DNA of 64,000 bases. It comes from HGM05190 sp964394205. Its GTDB lineage: Bacteria; Bacteroidota; Bacteroidia; Bacteroidales; Muribaculaceae. Within the stretch, counting starts at the first letter, position 1. The number at the start of each line of letters is the position of its first letter. Positions 33,586 through 41,030 of this stretch are shown here, piece after piece. Position numbers and translations under genes: made by a program. The notes under the pieces were generated by a model, which did no database searches, was not told where the DNA came from, and worked only from the letters and a program-made list of their open reading frames with translations. Where the stretch lies: contig CAYMVS010000002.1 of NCBI GenBank assembly GCA_964394205.1, positions 9,764 to 73,763 on the forward strand. The letters are read 5' to 3'.

Positions 33586-35483
33586 CAATTCTTCTCAAGA
33601 TAGGTGTAACCATAGAGCCCCGAGCGATAGTTGCTCAAAAACTCACGCCCCTCCTCGGGGGTAATGCTGCCAGCCTTCATCGAGGCCGTCACCCACTTCT
33701 CGACATTGCGTGCAAGCTGCTTGGGACTGAACTGTACATAGTCAAGCACCTCGGCAACAGTCTCGCCGTCGATGATGCGCTCAATCTCGTAATGATCCTT
33801 GTAGACATTGATGTGCACAGCATTGGTGTCACCAAACAGGTTGTGCATATCACCCAAAATCTCCTGATAGGCACCCACGAGGAACACCCCGAGATAGTAA
33901 TTCTCGCCGGCTTTGACGGCATGGACCGGCAACGAGTTTGAGGTGCCGTGAACCGAGATGAAATTGTTGATCTTGCCGTCGCTGTCACATGTGATGTCCT
34001 GAATGGTGCAGTGACGAGTTGGCTTCTCGTCGAGGCGCGTGATCGGAATTATTGGAAACACCTGGTCGATGGCCCACGAGTCGGTGAGCGACTGGAATAT
34101 AGAGAAATTGCAGAAGTACTTGTCGGGCAACATTTTAGAAATCTTGCGCAGCTCCTCGGGAGGATGTTTCATCGAGGCGGCAATCTCGCCAATCTCGCGC
34201 GCTATTGACCAGAAAAGTTTCTCGATCTGGGCGCGTGTGGTCAGGTCCAGGAGCCCCAGGCTGAAGAGGTCGAGCGCCTCCTCCCTGATTTGCAGCGCGT
34301 CGTGCCAACTCTCAAACAGGCGCGGCTGGGAGAGCCTGTCCCAAATCTCATAGAGCTCGCGGGCCAGCTCGTGAGCCTCGGGGCCGATAACCTCGGAATC
34401 GTTCCACGCCGGCAGCGAGGTGGTCTCAAGCACGTTGACAATCAACACCGAGTGGTGGGCTGTCAGCGAGCGGCCGCTCTCGGTGATGATGTTGGGCTGA
34501 CGCAGGTTGTTTTTGACGCATGTGTCGACAAGGGCCGACACCGAGTCGTTGGCATACTCCTGTATGCTGTAGTTCATCGAGCTCTCCGACGCTGAGTTGC
34601 GGGTGCCGTCATAGTCCACCCCCAAGCCACCGCCAATATCTATGAAGTCTACCTCAAAGCCCATCTTGCTCAGCTGCACATAAAACTGTGTCGCCTCGCG
34701 CAGGGCCGTCTTGATGCGTCTGATCTTGGTTATCTGACTGCCAATGTGGAAATGGATCAGCTTGAGGCACTGCTTGAGCTTGTTTTTCTCGAGAAAATCG
34801 AGCGCCTCGAGCAGCTCGCTCGAGTTGAGACCAAACTTTGACTGGTCACCGCCGCTCTCCTCCCATTTTCCCGAGCCCGACGATGACAGCTTGATGCGTA
34901 TGCCGACATTGGGTATAATGCCGATGCGCTTGGCGATGGTCGCTATCAGCTTAAGCTCGTTGAGCTTCTCGGCCACCAGAAAGATGCGGCGCCCCATCTT
35001 TTGGGCCAGCAGGGCCAGCTCGACATAATTCTCATCCTTATAGCCGTTGCAGATTATCAGCGCGTTCTCGGCGATGTTGGTGGCAAGCACGGCGTGGAGC
35101 TCGGGCTTTGAACCGGCCTCAAGGCCGATGTTGAACTTTTTGCCATGAGTCACAATCTCCTCCACCACCGGCCTCATCTGGTTGACCTTGATGGGATAGA
35201 TGATGAAATTCTGCGCCTTGTAGTCATACTCCTGGGCCGCGCGCTTAAAACAACTCGAGATTTTCTCGATCCGATGGTCGAGGATATCGGGGAAACGGAG
35301 CAGCACGGGGCATGTGACATCTTTCACCTGCAACTCGTCGAGCACCTCCTTGAGGTCTACCGAGGCATAACCCTCGCGCGGAGTGACCTCCACGTGCCCG
35401 CGGTCGTTGATACCAAAGTACTGCCGTCCCCAGCCACTTATGTTGTACAGCTCGGCACTGTCTTCAATGCGCCATCTTCTCAT
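33585..35483 (-). CDS. speA: Biosynthetic arginine decarboxylase
   Basis: PLP-dependent decarboxylase giving agmatine from arginine, the entry to polyamine synthesis. The 632-aa protein (family ~630-660) has the PLP lysine K99 in IIYPIKVNQ, the glycine-rich phosphate-binding IDIGGGLGVDYDG, and the C-terminal catalytic region AVKAGENYYLGVFLVGAYQE. The start is taken as the ATG at 35483; the upstream TTG lies inside a -7 box. nspC at 43.4 kb is a second polyamine gene in this window. truA is coupled downstream. Confidence 0.96.
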   Translation of the reverse strand: MRRWRIEDSAELYNISGWGRQYFGINDRGHVEVTPREGYASVDLKEVLDELQVKDVTCPVLLRFPDILDHRIEKISSCFKRAAQEYDYKAQNFIIYPIKVNQMRPVVEEIVTHGKKFNIGLEAGSKPELHAVLATNIAENALIICNGYKDENYVELALLAQKMGRRIFLVAEKLNELKLIATIAKRIGIIPNVGIRIKLSSSGSGKWEESGGDQSKFGLNSSELLEALDFLEKNKLKQCLKLIHFHIGSQITKIRRIKTALREATQFYVQLSKMGFEVDFIDIGGGLGVDYDGTRNSASESSMNYSIQEYANDSVSALVDTCVKNNLRQPNIITESGRSLTAHHSVLIVNVLETTSLPAWNDSEVIGPEAHELARELYEIWDRLSQPRLFESWHDALQIREEALDLFSLGLLDLTTRAQIEKLFWSIAREIGEIAASMKHPPEELRKISKMLPDKYFCNFSIFQSLTDSWAIDQVFPIIPITRLDEKPTRHCTIQDITCDSDGKINNFISVHGTSNSLPVHAVKAGENYYLGVFLVGAYQEILGDMHNLFGDTNAVHINVYKDHYEIERIIDGETVAEVLDYVQFSPKQLARNVEKWVTASMKAGSITPEEGREFLSNYRSGLYGYTYLEKN

Positions 35484-35486
35484 CAG

Positions 35487-35524
35487 CAAAAGTATTTTCA
35501 GTTAGTTTTCGACCTACAAAAGTA
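35487..35524 (-). promoter_or_regulatory. Two tandem -7 boxes before speA
   Basis: TACTTTTG occurs twice on the minus strand: distal 35517-35524 (33 nt before the ATG) and proximal 35487-35494 (3 nt before the ATG), 22 nt apart. The distal box would give a leadered mRNA and the proximal box a leaderless one. The TTTG of the distal box could act as the -33 element of the proximal. Confidence 0.6.
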
Positions 35525-35628
35525 ATAATTTTCACTCACAAAATCACACATAATATTCAAATTCATAAAAATTCATCCCAATCAAAAAATTTTACCCTCC
35601 ACTTGACCGCTACATATAAAAAAATATC

Positions 35629-35669
35629 TATATTTGCCCGTAAATATGCGGCAACCCGAGCGTTGCCGC
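35629..35669 (+). promoter_or_regulatory. Promoter -7 box and leader hairpin of the TPR lipoprotein gene
   Basis: TATATTTG at 35629-35636. A perfect 8-bp GC-rich stem-loop follows (35648-35655 with 35662-35669) close to the predicted 5' end of an ~80-nt leader. A 5'-terminal hairpin may stabilise the mRNA (inference). Confidence 0.6.
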
Positions 35670-35718
35670 CCGTCAATCATGAATCAATAATTTTTCATCA
35701 CATTTTTATACATTTATT

Positions 35719-37407
35719 ATGAGCAAAAAATTGAGCTACTCCCTGCTGTTGGTATCGGGCGCACTCCTGATGACCGGATGCTCCAAAAAGCTGGGCCAGT
35801 TTCAAGCCGACTATTTCAAGGCCAATCCCAACCCGCTCGAGGTGGTCGGGAGCACAGTGCCGGCAGTCGTGACCGGCAACATACCGGCCAAATTCTTTGT
35901 CAAGAACGCCGAGGTGACCGTCACCCCGATTCTTACGTTCAACGGCACCGAGCTGGCCGGCACCCCCATGACATTCCAGGGCGAGAAGGTGCGTGGCAAC
36001 AACACGACCATCAGCTACAACAATGGCGGCGTGGTGACCATCCCGATCAACTATGTGTATCAACCCGAGATGTTGCGCAGCGAGCTTTATCTGGCTTTTG
36101 ATGTGAAACAAGGTGGCTCAAACTATGTGCTTCCCCGCGTCAAGGTGGCCAACGGCATCATTGCCACCAACTCTCTGGCCTCGGTCGACGATGTGACCCC
36201 GGCGGTTGCTCCCGATAAGTTTCAGCGCGTCATCAATGAGAAATATGCCGCCGATATACGTTTCCTCATCAATCAGGCAAACATCCGTGAGTCCGAGCTC
36301 CAAAGCGAGGCGATGCGTCGCCTCAACCAGGACCTGGTGATGGCCAACAACGACACCTCACGTGTCATCACCGAGATCAACATCCAGTCATACGCCTCGC
36401 CCGACGGTTCACTCGACTTCAACACCCGCCTGGCCGAGAACCGTGAGAAAAACACCGAGGCCTACCTCCAGGGGCAGCTCAAGAAAGATGCCATCACCGA
36501 GTTTGGCGAGCTGACCGCCAACTTCACCCCCGAGGACTGGGAAGGTTTCCAGCGCCTGGTGCAGGCTTCAAACATCCAAGACAAGGAGTTGATCATCAGC
36601 GTTCTTCAAATGTATAAAGACCCCGAGGAGCGCGAGCGTGAGATTCGCAATCTGTCAAACGTCTTCACCACTCTGCAAGACCAGATTCTGCCCCAGTTGC
36701 GCTATTCACGCATCACGGCATCGGTCGACGTAGTCGGCAAGGACAACCAGACCATCAACAATCTTGTTGACAACAACCCGGCCGCCCTTACTGCCGACGA
36801 GCTCCTCTATGCCGCCACCCTCACCGACGATCTCAACCGCCGCAAGATGATCTACGACACCGTCATCCGCCTCTATCCCGACGACTATCGCGGCTACAAC
36901 AACCTCGGCATGACCCAATATGCATTAGGCGACTTTGACTCGGCTCTCGCCTCGTTCAACAAGGCTGCCCGCCTCAATCCCACCAGCGCCGAGGTCAACA
37001 TGAACCAAGGTCTCGTAGCCCTCAAAAACAACGACTTCCGCGCCGCAAACACATCATTTGGTCAGGCAGCAGGTCTTGACGAGCTCGGCCAGGCTCTCGG
37101 TGTCTACTACCTCGAGACCGGCGACATCAACGCCGCTGTAAAAGCCTTTGCCAACGACAAGAGCAACAACGCCGCTCTCGCCCAAATCCTTGCCAAAGAC
37201 TACAGCAAAGCCCGCTCAACACTGGCTGCCATCAACAACCCCGATGCCACCACCTACTACCTGATGGCCATCCTCGGGGCTCGCACAAACAATGAGCAGA
37301 CAGTTCTTCAAAACCTCCGTCAGGCAGTCAAGCTCGACCCCAAGCTGGCCACCCGCGCCATCAACGACCTTGAGTTTGCCAACTTCAACCTCGCTTCCAT
37401 CCGATAA
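35719..37407 (+). CDS. OmpA-like and TPR lipoprotein
   Basis: 562-aa lipoprotein (lipobox LMTGC, Cys21). A beta domain (about 35-180) has VEVTVTPILTFNG-like strands and YVYQPEMLRSELYLAFD. An OmpA-C-like domain follows (about 185-345; INIQSYASPDGSLDFNTRLA), then TPRs (about 375-560; NNLGMTQYALGDFDSALASF). From memory it is conserved in Bacteroidales, where close homologues are abundant exported proteins. It is paralogous to the 25790-27862 product, which replaces the lipid anchor by a carboxypeptidase-like domain. It is monocistronic with a strong promoter and terminator. An envelope-tethering role is inferred. Confidence 0.87.
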   Translation: MSKKLSYSLLLVSGALLMTGCSKKLGQFQADYFKANPNPLEVVGSTVPAVVTGNIPAKFFVKNAEVTVTPILTFNGTELAGTPMTFQGEKVRGNNTTISYNNGGVVTIPINYVYQPEMLRSELYLAFDVKQGGSNYVLPRVKVANGIIATNSLASVDDVTPAVAPDKFQRVINEKYAADIRFLINQANIRESELQSEAMRRLNQDLVMANNDTSRVITEINIQSYASPDGSLDFNTRLAENREKNTEAYLQGQLKKDAITEFGELTANFTPEDWEGFQRLVQASNIQDKELIISVLQMYKDPEEREREIRNLSNVFTTLQDQILPQLRYSRITASVDVVGKDNQTINNLVDNNPAALTADELLYAATLTDDLNRRKMIYDTVIRLYPDDYRGYNNLGMTQYALGDFDSALASFNKAARLNPTSAEVNMNQGLVALKNNDFRAANTSFGQAAGLDELGQALGVYYLETGDINAAVKAFANDKSNNAALAQILAKDYSKARSTLAAINNPDATTYYLMAILGARTNNEQTVLQNLRQAVKLDPKLATRAINDLEFANFNLASIR

Positions 37408-37427
37408 CCATTAGCGACACAATAGTT

Positions 37428-37475
37428 CAAGAGGGTGTATCATAACTGACTATGATACACCCTCTTGGGTTTTTT
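37428..37475. terminator. Strong intrinsic terminator
   Basis: Perfect 17-bp stem (37428-37444 with 37451-37467), 6-nt loop, and six T at 37470-37475, between convergent genes. Confidence 0.93.
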
Positions 37476-37501
37476 CGTGCCGGTAGCCTTTAAGGGGCAT
37501 T

Positions 37502-37900
37502 TTATTTTGTGGAGAGCGAGAGGTGCAACCGGCAACGGCACACATAATAGCTCAGGTAGCCCAGCAAGATGGCTCCCGACGAGTTTGCCACAAAGTCATA
37601 GATATCGCAGGCACGGTTGACCACCTCTGTGCCCTGCAGCAACTCAATCAAACCGCTCACAGCCGCCACCAAGACAACAATCAGCGTTGCCCCGGCAAGT
37701 GAAAGCCTCGTCAACCGGCGCGACATGTCAAAGACAACCGCTGCGCTCCACACACCAAACATCGCAAAATGGGCCATTTTGTCCCATCCGTTGAAAGTCG
37801 GGATGAGCGGAGGCGGGATCGGACTCGGGGTAAGTGTCAGGTAGACAATCGCCAAAAAGATAATCACTGAGAGCCAGGGGAATGGTTTGGAATTATTCAT
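37502..37900 (-). CDS. VanZ-like membrane protein
   Basis: 132-aa protein with four hydrophobic helices and the VanZ-like signatures GWDKMAHFAMFG (about 39-50), GLIELLQ (about 86-92) and DIYDFVANSSGAILG-type end (DIYDFVANSSGAIL). VanZ-like proteins are named after a teicoplanin-resistance accessory gene, but in Bacteroidales most are housekeeping envelope proteins of unknown role. No van genes are nearby, so resistance should not be inferred. It is monocistronic. Confidence 0.87.
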   Translation of the reverse strand: MNNSKPFPWLSVIIFLAIVYLTLTPSPIPPPLIPTFNGWDKMAHFAMFGVWSAAVVFDMSRRLTRLSLAGATLIVVLVAAVSGLIELLQGTEVVNRACDIYDFVANSSGAILLGYLSYYVCRCRLHLSLSTK

Positions 37901-37980
37901 TGTGCAGGTGAATTTAAATGTCTGGACAAAATTAGTTTAGAAAATCAAACAAATCTATTACAAAATGTTAAAAAATATCG

Positions 37981-37988
37981 TATCTTTG
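37981..37988 (+). promoter_or_regulatory. -7 box of the NSS transporter gene
   Basis: TATCTTTG, 20 nt before the ATG at 38009. No clear -33 TTG. Confidence 0.55.
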
Positions 37989-38008
37989 CGACAAATTTTG
38001 ACAACAGG

Positions 38009-39370
38009 ATGAAAAAAGTTAAATTCAGCTCAAAGATAGGACTCATCGCGGCCACCGTGGGCTCGGCTGTCGGTCTGGGCAATGTGTGGCGATTTCCCGC
38101 CGAGACACAGGCCAATGGAGGCGCGGCGTTTTTATTGATCTACATTTTATGTGTGCTTTTGCTTGGCATACCTGTGATGATATCGGAGTTCTCTCTCGGA
38201 CGTGGTGGACAGAGCGATGCCGTCGGCTCCTTCAAAAACCTCGGGGCAAAACGGTCCTGGTGGGGCATCGGAGTGCTCGCCATCGTTGCAAGCTACATGA
38301 TCTTATGTTTCTACATGGTGGTGGCCGGATGGACGTTTGAGTATCTTTGGCAGTCGGCCACAGGCTCTCTTTATGAGGCAGTCTCGGCGAGCAGCAACTC
38401 ATCGGCCACCTTTGCCAATCGCATGAACGAATTTATCGGTGACGGTTGGAACGCCTCGATAAACACCTATATCGTGTTGATAATCAACATTGTGATTCTC
38501 CTTTTAGGAGTACAAAAGGGCATTGAGCGGTTGTCAAACATACTGATGCCTCTTCTCTTCCTGTTGCTGCTCGTTTTCTGCTTTGCGTCACTGTCGCTGC
38601 CAAGAGCCGCCGAGGGTGTCTCGTTCTTCCTTCGCCCCGACTTCTCAAAAGTCACGCCCTCGGTGATACTCAACGCGCTCGGTCAGGCCTTTTTCTCCCT
38701 GTCGTTGGGCATGGGTATCCTGATAACCTATTCCTCCTACTTCCCGTCGACCACCGTCCTTTCACGCACGGCTTTCACCGTGTCGCTTCTCGACATGCTC
38801 GTGGCGGTGCTGATGGGATTGATTATCTTCCCCGCCGTGACCTCGTTCAACCTGACGGGCGAGAGCCTGCTCGGAGCATCACTGGTGTTTATCACCCTGC
38901 CTGAGGTTTTCACCCACATGCCGCTCACCCAACTGTGGTCGGTGCTCTTCTTCCTGCTGCTTTTAGTGGCTGCGCTGACCTCAACCATATCCATCTCGGA
39001 GGTGACCATCGCTTTCCTGCAAGACCGGTTCAACAAATCGCGCGTCAAAGCTGTGCTCATCGCCATGCTGCCCCTCTTTTTGCTGTCGACAGTGTGTGCC
39101 TACTCCCAGGGCAACAGTCCCTTAGCGTTACACGTCGGGGGAATGACCATCTTTGACGCCCTCGACTATGTAGCCTCCAACATCTTCCTGCCGCTCGGGT
39201 CAATCTTCCTGTGCATATATGTCGGTTGGTTTGCCCCCAAGGGGTTTCTGCACGACCAGCTGACCAACAACGGCACCGTCCGCTCAATCGTCTTCAAACC
39301 TATCTTTTTCATCATCCGTTACATCGCGCCCGTCTTGATTTCACTCATTCTCGTGTCAAGTTTCCTCTAA
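38009..39370 (+). CDS. Sodium-dependent transporter, NSS/SNF family
   Basis: Inner-membrane Na+-coupled amine or amino-acid symporter of 453 aa with about 11-12 helices. TM1 carries the Na+/substrate-binding signature GSAVGLGNVWRFP (about 18-30). The substrate class (amino acid, tryptophan or other) is not decidable by eye. Na+-coupled uptake fits the Na+-NQR at the other end of the window. It is monocistronic, 39 nt before folP, which has its own promoter. Confidence 0.93.
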   Translation: MKKVKFSSKIGLIAATVGSAVGLGNVWRFPAETQANGGAAFLLIYILCVLLLGIPVMISEFSLGRGGQSDAVGSFKNLGAKRSWWGIGVLAIVASYMILCFYMVVAGWTFEYLWQSATGSLYEAVSASSNSSATFANRMNEFIGDGWNASINTYIVLIINIVILLLGVQKGIERLSNILMPLLFLLLLVFCFASLSLPRAAEGVSFFLRPDFSKVTPSVILNALGQAFFSLSLGMGILITYSSYFPSTTVLSRTAFTVSLLDMLVAVLMGLIIFPAVTSFNLTGESLLGASLVFITLPEVFTHMPLTQLWSVLFFLLLLVAALTSTISISEVTIAFLQDRFNKSRVKAVLIAMLPLFLLSTVCAYSQGNSPLALHVGGMTIFDALDYVASNIFLPLGSIFLCIYVGWFAPKGFLHDQLTNNGTVRSIVFKPIFFIIRYIAPVLISLILVSSFL

Positions 39371-39371
39371 A

Positions 39372-39403
39372 TTTGTGTAACCGGCATTTTTGTTGTAACT
39401 TCG
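39372..39403 (+). promoter_or_regulatory. folP-cdaA promoter (TTTG, 20-nt spacer, TAACTTCG)
   Basis: TTTG at 39372-39375 and TAACTTCG at 39396-39403, six bases before the folP ATG. Same TTCG variant as at 7404-7411. The leader would be nearly absent. Confidence 0.65.
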
Positions 39404-39409
39404 CGTGAC

Positions 39410-40249
39410 ATGAAGTTCAAGACATTCAGCATCAACAGGCGCGGCTCCCTGATGGAGTTTACGCGACCACAAGTCATGGGTATCATCAACGTTACCCACG
39501 ACTCTTTTTATGGCGCGTCTCGGGTTGCCGATGTCCGCGCGGTCGCCGGTCGTGCAGTCGAGTTGATAGCTCAAGGAGCTGATATACTTGACATTGGAGC
39601 TTGCTCTACCCGCCCCGGCAGCGAGCCGGTCGACAGCACAGTCGAGGCCTCGCGCCTCGTCGAGGCAGTCGAGGCTATACGCCGTGAGCTACCCGACATC
39701 CCGTTGTCGGTTGACACCTACCGCGCCGATGTGGCCCGGCTCGCCATTGAGGCCGGCGCCGACATTGTCAACGACATCTCGGGCGGTCAGTTTGACCAAA
39801 AGATGTTTTCAACCGTCGCTCAACTGAAAGTACCCTACATCCTGACCCACACCCGGGGCCTGCCCTTGGAGATGCAGTCACTCACCGACTATGACGATGT
39901 GGTCTCCCGCGTTGTCATGGAGCTTTCACCCAGAGTCGAGACACTCAGACTGATGGGAGTGTGTGACATAATTGTCGACCCGGGCTTAGGTTTTGCCAAG
40001 ACCCTTGAGCAGAACTATCGGTTGCTTGAGTCGATAGACTACATCGGGCAGACGCTTGAATGTCCCGTTTTGGTTGGCGCGTCACGCAAATCAATGATAA
40101 CCAAAGCCTTGAACATTACGCCCGATGAAGCTCTCAACGGCACCACGGTGGTCAACACGGTGGCCCTGCTTGGCGGAGCGGCAATACTGAGGGTTCATGA
40201 CCCGCGCGAGGCCGCCCAGGCTATAACCTTAACTTCTCACATTCAATAA
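39410..40249 (+). CDS. folP: Dihydropteroate synthase
   Basis: Condenses p-aminobenzoate with 6-hydroxymethyl-7,8-dihydropterin pyrophosphate in folate synthesis; it is the sulfonamide target. The 279-aa TIM barrel has loop 1 GIINVTHDSFYG (23-35), loop 2 CSTRPGSEPV (STRPG 66-70), SVDTYRADVA, NDISGG, DPGLGFAKT, VGASRKS and RVHDP near the end. The family's loop 1 is NVTPDSF; here Pro is replaced by His30. The order folP-cdaA (4-bp gap) is usual in Bacteroidales. Confidence 0.96.
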   Translation: MKFKTFSINRRGSLMEFTRPQVMGIINVTHDSFYGASRVADVRAVAGRAVELIAQGADILDIGACSTRPGSEPVDSTVEASRLVEAVEAIRRELPDIPLSVDTYRADVARLAIEAGADIVNDISGGQFDQKMFSTVAQLKVPYILTHTRGLPLEMQSLTDYDDVVSRVVMELSPRVETLRLMGVCDIIVDPGLGFAKTLEQNYRLLESIDYIGQTLECPVLVGASRKSMITKALNITPDEALNGTTVVNTVALLGGAAILRVHDPREAAQAITLTSHIQ

Positions 40250-40253
40250 AAGT

Positions 40254-41030
40254 ATGGAACCATTTGGATTACGCGATGCTCTTGATATAGCCATAATGGG
40301 GCTGTTGCTCTATTATCTTTACAAGATAATGAAAGAGTCGGGCACACTGAACGTCTTTTTTGGTGTGTTAGCCTTCATTGTGGTTTGGGTGTTTGCCTCA
40401 CAGATACTTGAGATGAAGCTTATTGGCACGGTGCTCGACAAATTCATGTCGATCGGCCTCCTGGTGCTCGTCATCCTTTTTCAAGACCAGATCAAGCGCT
40501 TTCTCGTCGAGCTTGGCGACCACAAGCGATGGCGGTTTCTCAAGCGTTTCTTTCACCACACCAAGAGGGGTAACATCGATGAGTCGTCGCGACGCATGGT
40601 GCTCCCCATTGTCTACGCCTGCATGAGCATGGCAAAGACAAAGACCGGTGCCCTGATCGTTATCCAGCAGTCCATACCGCTTGAAAACTATGAAAAATCG
40701 GGCGATATGATCGATGCCTTGATCAACTCTCGTCTCATCGAGAATATCTTTTTCAAGAACTCACCGCTGCACGACGGCGCGATGATAATCGCCGACGGGC
40801 GCATCAAGTCGGCCGGGTGTATCCTCCCGGTGAGCCACGACACCACCATCCCGCGCTCGTTAGGCCTGCGACACCGGTCGGCACTGGGCATCTCACAGGC
40901 CACCGATGCGTTTGCCATTGTCGTGTCGGAGGAGACCGGCAACATCTCGGTGGCCCATCGCGGTTCTTTGTCAACACGTCTCACCTCTACAGAGCTTGAG
41001 CATCGCCTGTCGGCCGTCTTCGCTCAATGA
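40254..41030 (+). CDS. cdaA: Diadenylate cyclase (c-di-AMP synthase)
   Basis: Membrane-bound c-di-AMP synthase of 258 aa: three N-terminal helices (about 10-80), a short coiled linker, and a DAC domain with catalytic DGA (174-176 in SPLHDGAMII) and RHR (206-208 in LGLRHRSALG). c-di-AMP controls K+/osmolyte balance and envelope integrity in other bacteria. There is no CdaR or GlmM neighbour as in Firmicutes; folP precedes it and the helicase start overlaps its stop (ATGA). Confidence 0.96.
   Translation: MEPFGLRDALDIAIMGLLLYYLYKIMKESGTLNVFFGVLAFIVVWVFASQILEMKLIGTVLDKFMSIGLLVLVILFQDQIKRFLVELGDHKRWRFLKRFFHHTKRGNIDESSRRMVLPIVYACMSMAKTKTGALIVIQQSIPLENYEKSGDMIDALINSRLIENIFFKNSPLHDGAMIIADGRIKSAGCILPVSHDTTIPRSLGLRHRSALGISQATDAFAIVVSEETGNISVAHRGSLSTRLTSTELEHRLSAVFAQ

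Noticed and set aside
37502..37900. Glycopeptide-resistance determinant (VanZ)
   Set aside because: Only the VanZ-like fold is present; no vanA/H/X/Y/R/S genes nearby, and VanZ-like proteins are common in sensitive species.
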